A DNA stretch of 64,000 nucleotides from Nissolia schottii (lineage: Eukaryota; Streptophyta; Magnoliopsida; Fabales; Fabaceae), in the NCBI GenBank assembly GCA_003254905.1, contig QANU01102670.1, positions 285,543-349,542 on the forward strand. Direction: 5' to 3'. The notes beneath the pieces were generated by a model. The model searched no databases and was not told where the DNA came from. It saw only the letters and a program-made list of their open reading frames with translations. Positions within the stretch are counted from its first letter, which is position 1, and the number at the start of each line of letters is the position of its first letter. The translations under genes were made by a program, and so were the position numbers. This document shows, piece after piece, positions 46,169-57,257 of the stretch.

Positions 46169-49100
46169 TTAATATGCTAGTGATGATGGATGAATGTTGT
46201 GGTTAATTGATCTCTCGTGCTGCCTGCGGCTCATACCAATGGAGAAGCGCCAAGCATCAAGTAATGGGTCTGGGACTAAGCGAGCGAAGAACCACTGGAT
46301 TGAGTGGGCCCAATAAGGTGTGCACCTTGGCTCATGTCCAATTTCACCAATCGCGGCTCTTGCATAACCATCTGGTGTTGGAACGAAAAGTGAATCTCTC
46401 TTTATAGATGCAACGTTCGATACCATCTTCGTTGCAACATACAGTGGTACCTCCATTCAAAACCAGGTATTAGTAGTGTATAGTCATTATTCAATATTAG
46501 TCAATAGTCAACATGTAAGTTTTCTGCTTTAATCTTTCGTTTAACTTCCGAATTTTTTTTTTATCTCAATATGGGATAAAAATAGGAATATTACTGATAT
46601 GCGAGAGTTTTTGCACACTAACACTTATATGGGATTTTTAAAGTAAATTTAAGTTACTGTAACCCGAATTATCTTTTTGTTGATGTGGCCAATAAGGCGC
46701 TGCTCTGTTTGACGCCCGGCCTCATCTGATGCATTGCTCTAATTTGACAACTTAATTTGAGTTGTAGGTTCAAAGTACTATTGCTCAATCCATTCCAGCA
46801 CTCCTACTCTGTTACTCAAAACACTGACTTGCTTCTTTCTTCACTTTATTTTACTCTCTAATCTTAATAGTCTCATTCACTTTCCCCCCCCTCTTTTTCT
46901 CGGTGGTATAACACTCTTTTCACTCTCAAATTTTAACAATATGTGAAGAGTTTAAACAATATTTATGGACAATCAAAAGAAGAAGAAGAAGAAAGCTAAT
47001 TCAGGTATTGTATCCCAAATTAAGTTGTCAAATCAAAGCTGTGTGCCAAACTAGATAATGAGTCAGATAAAGCACAACGACCACATCTGCAAAATGATAA
47101 TTCGGGTTGCAATAACCTAAATTTGCTTTGAAAATCTCATAAATATAAATGTGCAAAAATTTTCACATGCAAGTTTTTTTTTTTTTTTTTTTTTTTTGCA
47201 TATAGAAATAATGGACCCTTAACTTCCGGTTCAAGTAACGATATTTTTGTTTTTCAATAACTTAATTATCTTTTATAGATATCATTATGACGAAAAATTA
47301 TCTTAAAAAACATAATAAACAATCATAAAAGAAAATACTGCACCAACCTGACATTGAACGTGAATCCCATATTGTTTATACTCCATATACAGAGATCTTG
47401 ACAACTGATCCACGTAACTGCATGTTTCACTCGTTATGTAAAAGGAGAAAAAAAATAGAGTGGATGTGTGGATTATATGTGTTAAATTACTTCGATGAAT
47501 TAACTCATGATTTTTGAATAATTTATTTTCGATAAGTATAACACAGATAAATATATTTTTTTTTATAAAATTTGAGAAATTTAAATACAAAATACAGTCA
47601 TTGAACAACATACCCCAAATCATATTTTAAAATTTTCAAAGGAATAATCAAAAGTCCTGAGAAATTTTTGGCAATAATATTTAAAAATTCAAAATGTACT
47701 GTGTTTAGTACAGTTTCATTTAATAATAACAAGAAATTGCCACTATCATCCCTTGTACTTGCTCTGCCTTCCATATTTGGCCATTCCACTGTCACCGTCA
47801 ACTGGGTCGGTTTGATTTAATTTTTAGTTTGAGTATTTTAAAAATAAGTATAAGATAATTGTTAGAATAAAATACAAAAAGTCACTTTTATAGACAATAT
47901 AAAAAAATTTAAAAATAATATAATATATTCTAAGAGTGAGTAGATTAGTGATAGTTAACATATGAAAATAAAAAATATATAGAAACACTTTTACCCCAAA
48001 GAGTAGAATAAAATGGATCTAGTTAATTTATTATCTATAAGTTTAATTTTTATGTTTTCAAAATTAATAATATATAGAGATTTTTTAATGTTTTACACTA
48101 TCAATGCATCACTACATAATTACGTATATTTTTTTCTTCAAAGTAGATACTACATAATTAAATTAAATGAAAATGTAAAACTGTTTTAACAAGTATTCAT
48201 ATGGTGTTCACTAAGAATTTAATAAAAAAAAAGTATTAAATAAATAAATATTTTAATACATTAAATATAACAAAAAAAATTTAAAAATTATTATTAAATC
48301 ATTAATAAGTATATGGTCTTAAAGACATTTTTTAATTTTTTTTAATATATGTATAAACATTAATGTCTTTTATCTAGTATTTCTAACTAAACCATAAAGT
48401 GAGAGTAACTATCAAGTGAGTTTATGTTGGTTTTGCTTAAATATTAGCATTTATGAGCTATCATGTGGAGATTTTTAATATATGTATAAACATTAATGTC
48501 TTTTATCTAGTATTTCTAACTAAACCATAAAGTGAGAGTAACTATCGAGTGAGTATAAGTTGGTTTTGCTTAAATATTAGCATTTATGAGCTATGATGCG
48601 GAGACGAGGAGAGGAGGGAGACGGCCAGAGCGATGAGACTAATAGGTAGATTAAAAAAAATGTTATTTATACATTAAATTTTAATGTAAACACTAAATCT
48701 TTTATATTATATATATATAATAAAATTTAGATTTATATTATGTAATGTGAATATGAATTTTACGATAGATAATGAGAGAAGAAACTTAATCTCTATACTA
48801 AAAATTAGCATGCAAAATAACAATATTTCTGAATCTTACGCCTTAGTGGCAGCATAGACGGTATAGAGAGGATGCGAAGGCACAACCACCGCAGCACCTG
48901 ATCCAATGTTCACGATGGCACCCTTCTTCCTCCTCAACATCCCCGGCAACACCGCCTTCGTCACCCTCGTGGTCCCTTCCACGTTCACCCTAACCACCTT
49001 CATCCACACCTTCTCCTCCACCTCGTCGAACAGCATCGCCCCCGGGTACGTCACCCCCACGTTGTTGATCAGCACGCCCAGGTCCAGATCGTGCGCCGCC

Positions 49101-49495
49101 GCCTCTATTAGCCGGAGACCGTCCGACAAGTCGCCGGAAAAGTCCATCTGGATCAGCCTCACGTGCAGGTGAGGGTGCTCCGCTTGGATTTCCGAAGCGA
49201 CGGTTTCGAGACGCTTGGTGCTCCTGCTGACGAGGACGAGGTTGAGTCCCCGCTGAGCTAGCTGGTGGGCCAGGGCCTTCCCAATGCCGTCGGTGGCTCC
49301 GGTGACCATGGCCCAGGAGCCGTAGGTTCTGATGAGGTCCTTCTCGGGTCTGAGAAAGACGGTGAAGAGCCAAGTGGCGAGGGAGATGAAGTGCTTGAGC
49401 GTGATGATGAAACCGAGGCATGAGATGATCACACTAGCAACTGCTGCAAGGCCGGTGGTGGTGCTGCTGCTGCTGCATGGTGCGTGTAGCATCAT
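46169..49495 (-). CDS. Very-long-chain 3-ketoacyl-CoA reductase-like SDR (KCR type)
   Basis: Three exons read leftward: 49495-48840, 47417-47348 and 46450-46169, giving 335 residues, close to plant KCR proteins. An N-terminal hydrophobic region (about 15-47) is followed by the SDR core. The cofactor loop is TGATDGIGKA (65-74), then NNVG (144-147), catalytic Ser199 in NIGSGAA and YAATK (Tyr214, Lys218). The C-terminal exon carries APLY-like VPLYVATKM and PDGYARAAIGEIG, as in KCR/HSD17B12-type reductases. These reduce 3-ketoacyl-CoA with NADPH in fatty-acid elongation on the ER. The C-terminus (NHNIHPSSLAY) shows no dilysine retrieval signal, unlike the KCR form I would expect. It could be a KCR paralogue or a related ketoreductase. 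Intron 1 (1.4 kb) contains a tandem repeat. Confidence 0.88.
48339..48604. repeat. Tandem duplication of 133 bp in the reductase intron 1
   Basis: TTTTTAATATATGTATAAAC begins at 48339 and again at 48472. The two units stay nearly identical through GCATTTATGAGCTAT, with only a few differences, so the duplication is recent. Confidence 0.9.
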
Positions 49496-50183
49496 CTCCT
49501 TCTCTTGTTACAGTACTTTTTCACAAATTCTGCGTGAAGCTGAATTTCTGCATATCTATGTTGCCATTGCTTCAATTAATAGGGGGATGTCGGTCCGTTA
49601 TTACGGAATTCGGTTCTCTTGCGTTAAATACCCATTGTCGTTTTTCATTAAAACGCAAAAAAATTATTTTATTAAGTACAAAAACATAGGGTGGATAGAT
49701 AAAATTAATGTTACAGTAATTAAGTGTTATTGAGAATATAAAAAATAATAAGTAAACTTTTAAAAAATAAATTTAATATTTTCTTAATTCATATATAAAT
49801 AATGTTTGACAAATTTTTATTTAAAAAGTAGTGTGTGTAATATTGATATAGATGCCTATGTATGTAACAATTCACATCCCTGGCACCGGAGGTTGAGAAA
49901 TTTATATATGGAGATATAATATTGTATGTTCAACCTCACCCAACTGTAATATTCACTACATGTGTTACTTTTGTTACTTTGCTATAAAACAGTAGAATTA
50001 ACTTCGACTCCTTCCTTTCATAGAAATTGTTGACAGCTACTATAGTATGGTTTAGTTATCTAAAAATAATATGATTTTAAATGTCCGATTCTAATTAAGC
50101 TTCGGGGTGGAAATTACGATTGTGGATGTATCGACATCGATCAACTAAAGCTATAAAGTTGGGTCTAGCGAATGAGATTGGTT
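49496..50183. other. Reductase promoter region and intergenic DNA
   Basis: AT-rich upstream sequence of the minus-strand reductase gene. No second gene is seen. Confidence 0.4.
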
Positions 50184-50192
50184 TTCTAGAAT

Positions 50193-51352
50193 TAGAAATG
50201 CTCCATGTACACCCTAAAATGATACACCCGTAAATACACCCATCTTTTATACGGTTTTATACGTAATTAATGATGATTATACGTAAAACGTATAATTATA
50301 CACAATGCGCGCCCAACCCTGAACCCCGTTCTCGCCATCGTTTTCACTTATCATCTTCAACCTCTCATCCTCTCATCTTCAACCCTTGTTCTGTTATGTT
50401 CATCATCGTCATCCTCGTCATTCTTTCATCCTCTCATCCTCTCATCATCATCATCCTTCTCATCCTCCTCATCCTCCTCATCTTCATCCTCTTATCATGT
50501 CAAATTTGATTAAAATGGAATTAAGATGATAAAATGCTGGTTTTCTTTTTAAAATAGATGAAATCTATCTTTAACAATGGTGGTAAGGGTTTATGTTACA
50601 GAATATGAAATCTGAATAGAGTGCGCAACGTAATATTGCAGATTATGATATCAGATTTTTAGTGCACAAACATTATATGACGATGTGCACAAACATTATA
50701 TTACCTTATGCACAAACATTAAGCACTTGTTTACAGCACTGTGATTTTATTCAAACATAAATAAGTTCACAATCTTTATACATTTTTAGTGGACAAAGTT
50801 TATAAAAATTAGTTCACATACATGTGTACACACACTTTTATACATTCTAATGCATAAATTTTACATCTATGCATATTACTTAATGCATAGTTAAGTATTT
50901 TTGTAGATTATGATATCAGATTTTTAGTGCACAAACATTATATGAATATGTGCACAAACATTATATGACCTTGTGCACAAACATTAAGCACTTGTTCACA
51001 GCACTGTGATTTTATTCAAACATATCAGATTTTAGTGCAGAATCTGATATATGTGATTTGAATGCACAATCTTTTATATGAGTACGAGAGTGAAGAGGGG
51101 GATGAGAGATGGCAATGACGAGAGTGAAGAAAGAACGAAGGATGATAGTGATGATAGATGAGAGTGACGAGAGAGAAGAGAGAAAACAGAAGGAAGTGGA
51201 AGCGGGAAGGTTTTCTGATGTGCGTGAGTTCATACGCGTGTGGCTGAGAGTGGGAGAGAAAGTGGACAGGACAATTATTTGAGGGGCACACTGTATTATA
51301 ATACGAGTGTATGTATGGTGTATCATTTTGGGGTGTACATGTAGCATCACTG
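50193..51352. mobile_element. Non-autonomous Mutator-like TIR element, 1,160 bp
   Basis: The left terminus (ATGCTCCATGTACACCCTAA from 50198) and the reverse complement of the right terminus (ATGCTACATGTACACCCCAA, ending 51347) agree over about 31 bases with few mismatches. The 9-bp direct repeat TTCTAGAAT flanks it (50184-50192 and 51353-51361), the duplication size of Mutator-like elements. No transposase is seen. The interior has a TCATCCTC-rich tract (50410-50500) and a 119-bp direct repeat. Confidence 0.75.
50641..51024. repeat. 119-bp direct repeats inside the Mutator-like element
   Basis: Units at 50641-50759 and 50906-51024 both start GATTATGATATCAGATTTTT and end TTTTATTCAAACATA, with few differences. 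Each unit contains three copies of a GCACAAACATTA word. Confidence 0.9.
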
Positions 51353-51361
51353 TTCTAGAAT

Positions 51362-54300
51362 ACGATATAGCATTAGGTACAAATTCCAATCAAGAGAGAT
51401 ATGGTTACTGAAAATTCTGTTAGACAAAGATAACTAGTAAGTTTTACTTTGTTCAAGGCATAAGAATTCCCTTAGATGCTAGCACTTGATGGTTTTTGAC
51501 TGGCCCAACACTATCAACAAAAATCACACCTAAGTCAGTATATATTTAGTATAGAGGTGATAATGATGTGATATATAGAACATATTTTATGTAGTAGTAA
51601 GAGTTGCTCTTTTATAGTCTAAACGTGACTGTTAGGATATTTGTAATGTTCTTTACTCCTTGACGGATCTCCAAGGTGGTGGCAGGAGTACCTGCAAGCA
51701 CTTCAACGCCCAAATAATTAATAGGTTGCTAGAGTGAGAAATGTATATAAAAAAGGGTTCTGGTTCGTACTTGGTGAATGGTTCCTTTTATATTCAAGGA
51801 TTGCTCAGGATGGGCAGAGAGATTTCCAGGGATTTCTCCGATACCCTGAATTTTCCTCTTTGGTGCCGGAGATCTCTCCTTGGGTCTAGATCCTTATCTT
51901 TGTTCTGTGATGGCTCTCTTGAGGAGACGGATTAGGCTTTTGGCCCATGATCCGTGGAGTCTTTTGGAAGCCCATTTGGGCTAGTCCTAACACATTCACA
52001 TGCACTTATGTAGGGTTTTGTAATGTTGTAATGTTCACAAACCTTTTAAGTGAGGTAAATATGTCATTAGGTTGAACGTCTTAGTTGGGTCATCTCAACA
52101 TATACATCGAGTCTGTCTTTGTCAGATTTAGTCTATAATACATATATATACACCCACATGTGCGTGTACACATATTTATTCTTATATGGTGTCTCTTAAG
52201 ATTTATTTTTTATTTTTTTTTTACAATTAGGTTTAAATTTATGATTTATGATTTTACTTATACTACACTACACAACTCTTCACCGTTAAATTAGTCTTAG
52301 AGTGACTTGTAATATCATCTTAAGTGGAGGGTGCATGTATATGAAAATCAGAAAGTATAGAGGTATCAACAAAAGATCATAAATAAAAATATTTAGTTAT
52401 TAGTTAAGTGAAATTTACCAGTTCTTCGCCAACTTTACTTCGGCGTTGTTAGCTGACTCAGCAAGTATTTTTTTTTTATTAGGCATTATATAGCCTTGTC
52501 TTCAATTTTCTGATGTGTATATAAAAAATAAACTTAAACTAATTAACGAGGCCTTGGATATGGAATTATGGATATTCTTTGTGCGATTAAATATTGATGC
52601 TCCAATTGTAAATTGTAGAATGTATTTTGGCTGATATATGGTTCCTAGTTAGCTTACTTTACATATACTAAATTAGAGGAGGGAATGTTCACCAAATTAG
52701 GATGTCATGATGTATCCATCAACGACAGCGATTGATTAAGGCAGAATTTAATAATATCTATGTATACGTGGCACGTATCTTAAGGACGCGTTAGCTTCTG
52801 TACTCTGGCCGTAAAAAAGAGAAATGTCGTCATTCTTGCTCAAATTAGATGATTACATTTAATAGTAGATACTCTATTATTTTTTATTTTGAATGGGTAT
52901 TAAAAAAATAATTAAAAAAATTTTAAGTTAGTAAAATTTAATAGTATTTTATAAAATTATTTATATTAATTTTTTTATCTATTACTATATTTCTTTTTCA
53001 TTACTCTCATTGAATAGAGATACACCAAAACAAAGATAAATAATATGGTTTAAATTTAAAAAAGTGGACGATTATCTTAAAAAGATACTAAAATGAAAAG
53101 ATGAGCAATTATTTAAATGAATAAATTATAAGTCGACATAATGTCCAATATAAAATAAATATAAATATCATAACTTTTGAAAACATTAGAGTTTACCAAC
53201 TCAAGCAAAAGTCTAATTGTGTTTAGGAATTAATAGGGGGTAAATACTTTTCCTAAATATTTGATTTAATTTATTAATTAATACTATAGCTGGTATAATC
53301 CTTTGATTAGTCATCCCAACATAATCTCTGTCAAGAGCTCTGCTAGCTGCTTCCTGCAGTCCTCGCTATTTCAAATTGAGTGAGAATTTTATTTGACGAT
53401 AAATAAGTTTTGAAATAAATTTATAACCCTCTCATAAAAGATGAGGCAGTGTAATAAAATTGTGGGAGAAGTTGGTTGGCGACAAGTTTCATGTTAGCAT
53501 ATAGTAACAGTAACAGTTCGTCTATTAGAAAAAGGTGGTTGTGTTATATTAACAATTATTCTACCTGGAGAGTGAAAAATTGTTTCCACCTTCTCAGTCT
53601 TTTACCACACATTGTGCAATTCACTTGAGAAGAGAAGAATGATAAAATGTAAACAAATTTTCATATATTAGTTGTTAATATATTAATTTAAATTTTAAAA
53701 TCATATAATCTTGTTTATAGTGTATTTAAACACAATTATTTTTTAATATACTTAAAATATAAAAGTGACAAATGGATAAAAAAATATTACAATTTTACAT
53801 TTTATATTTTTATTTTATTCTTCTACTTACCTAAGATTTCGATTGACACACCCTTGCTTTGATGGAGCATTTTCCTCCTATTAAATACAATTCGGGTCTA
53901 CTAGGGGCCAAACAGGGAAAGTGTGCATCTCTTCGAAGAAACCACCATGGTATTCATTGCTACTTGATGGGTCGTTTTAAGTCCAATAAAGATAATCAAT
54001 GCATGATCGGTGGTCACGGGCTACGTACTGCCCTACTCATCCTCGTTAGGAGAAATAATTGGGTTGAATGGTGCTCAAGTAAAAAGTGCATTTTGGGTGA
54101 GCGTTTTCAATCACTCTATTCACTAAGCTAATTCCGTTAAAGTCTGCTGATCCGCACATGTTTAGCCATGAAGTTAATTGTGAACATGAAAAATGTTATT
54201 TTCAATATTTATTTTATATAGGTCACATCATTGACTCACATTTATGTCTATGATTAAATGAGATCTTAGTGAAATTCTGACCCATTAAATCCTATACATA

Positions 54301-56080
54301 GCAAATGACGGATAAATAGGCATAATACTTCATATAAAACAAATACAAATAACATAATTCTAAAAGTATTTCATCATGATTTTGGTTTCAACTATGATAT
54401 GTCCCAAAGCAACAATTGCTTTTGAGTTAAAAGTTTGACGCCTTGATATTTTCACTTTTTTTTCCAATTTTTTTTAATGAATTTTGCTAACAAATATTCT
54501 TAAATCTTTATTAAAAAATTAAGAAAAATATTAGTTTGAAGTCAGATTGATTATGAGTATGTTTTGAATTGGCTTAAAACAAAAATGTTTGTTATTAAAG
54601 AAAAATAAGTGTTAAATACAACTTAAAAAAATACTTAAAGAAAATATGTTAAAATACCTTTTATTTTTTCAAAAATTGGCAATACTCCACTTTTGAAAAA
54701 AGTGATAATATAATTAGTTTATAACTTTGTAATAAAAGTATCTTACAAATGAAAATAAAACTTTTTAAAAATCTATACCATAAGAATTTAAATAAAAAAA
54801 TGTACTTTTTTTGCAGGCTTGACAGTGCCTGCCAACCCATGTTTTTTAATTCAAATGTTAAATATTTTGCAAAATTATAAAAACAAAAAACGCTCTTGAA
54901 TATGGAGGGTGTTTTGCGATTAATTTAGAAGGGTAAAGTAGGAGGACATGTGATCAAGGAAATGGTTAGAATTGTCCAACAACTTTATATTGGTAAATAG
55001 AAAGGGTTAAGATCAAATTACACCAATGTAACTTTTAGTTAGTACTACACCATTTAATAATTTTTATTCATTTAATTCTTTTTAAAAAAATCTACAAAGG
55101 TCATATCTTATAGATTATGCCTATAAAATTTTACATTAATTTAAAATTGTTACATATATTTTTATATACATCAAAATTCACATAATACAAAAATAATATA
55201 TATTCAATCACATCTTTATTTACATTCAAAGTTTTTAAAGTTTGACGCAAAAGATATATGTAATAACTAGTGTTAATTCAACGGTAGAATTAATCAAATT
55301 TATATTTTATAAAATTATTTTAATAAATAACAAATATAACTATACTTAAAGTTATACCAAAGATTAGATACCAAAATCAAACGGCAAACCACAAAATACG
55401 GTGCACCGAGCAGAGACGAGTTTCTTTAGCAATTAACTTTGACTACAGTACCCAAGCAATCTAAAACTCTCAAGACACTGGTATCAAAAAGTAACTTCTA
55501 TTTCTTCAATTACGACACTAAAATTTTCAACCTCTAACCTTCACAGTAGTAGATAGCTATTAGCAGAACATTAAACTAATAAGAAGTAGGCACCGCACTT
55601 CTCTAATTATAGGAGGCAATGTATTGAAGATTCAAATTCGGATGGTGTAAAGAAATCACATTTTGTCTTAAACCAACAAGAACGATCAAAAGATGCCTTC
55701 ATAAAAAGATGGCTTATGGCCTCATGCTAAATGACGAAAGACGTAAAATTGCCAACATAATGAAGGTTTAACGAACCAACATGCGCCCGTAATTGGAAAA
55801 TATATTGCCGTCGATATCATTGATATATATGTGTGTGTGTGTGTATTCACCTATTTACATAAATTTTGGTTGGTGCATACAAGTAGCTAGATTCATGAAA
55901 TGCATTAGGTGGAAAAAGGAGGGAAAAACAACTACGGAGCTACAAAGATGATTCGAGCAGGCTGCAAACTACTTTCTTTTATTTCTTCAATATTCCGTGG
56001 TCAGGGGGGGCCTCTGGAACCGAGAACTGATGATAATCATTCAGAGTAGTACAAAACACACATCCTTAACCATTCCATTT
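51362..56080. other. Long AT-rich intergenic region, no gene seen
   Basis: About 4.7 kb of AT-rich DNA. The GC-richer island at 51650-51990 resembles a dispersed repeat fragment but shows no protein motif. A TG repeat lies at about 55830-55845. The 3' untranslated region of the NOI gene probably occupies the last 100 bases. No RNA gene was recognised. Confidence 0.45.
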
Positions 56081-56586
56081 CTAAGGTTTGAAGCAAAACC
56101 ACTTTTTCTGCACCCAAAACAAAGCAATATATGTATACCATGATCAGCTTCATAATGGACATTATACTATCATTGCAAAAAAAGAAAAATGTAAGATACC
56201 TTGGAGGATTTATCCTCATCCTTGCCCGAATCATATCTTCGCTGCGACGAAACACGACCTGATCCTCCTCCGCCAGTTTTCTTCTCATCTCTGGCCTTGT
56301 TGAATATAACGGTGAACCCCTCTGCTGATGCAGGATCATTCACGTCCCATTCCCCGAACTTGGGTAGAGGCTTTCCTCCTTGTTGTTCATACTGCATATC
56401 CATACAAAAAAAAATAAAAAATCGATTAATTTCACGTTCACAAAAATTATGATAATAAAAAACTCCTCCTGTTCCACATCATAAACGACAAAGAAACCAT
56501 TGTACGCAGCAAAAGTTTTTTTTTCCTTGGTCTGAAATCATGGATTTTTATTGCATGACATGGTAGGCGGAGCTTACCGAAGCCAT
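56081..56586 (-). CDS. NOI/RIN4-like small protein
   Basis: Three exons read leftward: 56586-56578, 56391-56200 and 56107-56081, giving 75 residues. The first coding exon is only nine bases (Met-Ala-Ser). Exon 2 starts YEQQGGKPLPKFGEWD and continues FTVIFNKARDEKK: the two conserved halves of the NOI domain (PxFGxW, then an FTxxFxxxR motif) found in RIN4 and the nitrate-induced NOI proteins. A basic Gly/Ser linker leads to the C-terminal KKKWFCFKP, whose single Cys may be acylated as in RIN4-type membrane anchoring. RIN4 itself is an immune regulator guarded by NLR receptors; small NOI proteins are mostly of unknown role. LPKFGEW fits the sequence type cut by the bacterial protease AvrRpt2. 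Confidence 0.85.
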
Positions 56587-56741
56587 AACAAGATTGGAGC
56601 TTTGTGAATTGGTGGTTACCCAAACTTTTGGGGAAGAGGAACAATCAACAAAGAAAGAAGATGAGGAGGAAAAGAAAGAAGGAAGATACGAGAGTAGAAA
56701 TGGAATGGATGGAATATAAAAAAAAGGGGTTGAAATGGAGC

Positions 56742-56755
56742 ACTATATATATAAA
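56742..56755 (-). promoter_or_regulatory. TATA box of the NOI-like gene
   Basis: TTTATATATATAGTG on the minus strand lies about 160 bases upstream of the ATG, leaving room for a leader of normal length. A poly-G tract follows upstream at about 56759-56769. Confidence 0.45.
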
Positions 56756-57257
56756 GGAGGGGGGGGGGGAGGTGGGGTGATGATGGAATAGGAAACGAAG
56801 CGCAGGGCAAGCTCTGCTGTTAAGCCTTATTAGCTTCCTGCGTGGCCCATTCGTACAAATTGCGTGTGATTTGGTTTCCATTTTGTTTCCGTGTATTTAT
56901 TTTTAGGGGAATATACCCTTCAAAGGGTAACAGAAACGGAACGTCGAGTATTAACTACTAAGCTAAAATATGGCCATATGCTATAAATAGAGACTTAACA
57001 ATTCCAAATTAGTAAACAGTAAATGAGTGACCCCGTTTCCGTTACAAATTACAGTTAGCTATTTACGGAAAATAAATTCCTTGATATAGTTCTATGTATG
57101 ATTATAAACAAAGATCCATAATCAATGTGGAAGCTTGAATTTTTCCCCTTCACAGTGAATACACAGCAGGGTTGCCAACAGTTGCTGCATTTGCAAACAA
57201 ACCTTATGGATTGTGGTGGTCTCTGATTTGTTTGTGTGAAGATGGCAATTCCTCATT

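Noticed and set aside
53859-54131. Plus-strand 90-residue open frame in AT-rich DNA
   Set aside because: No similarity or gene signals recognised.
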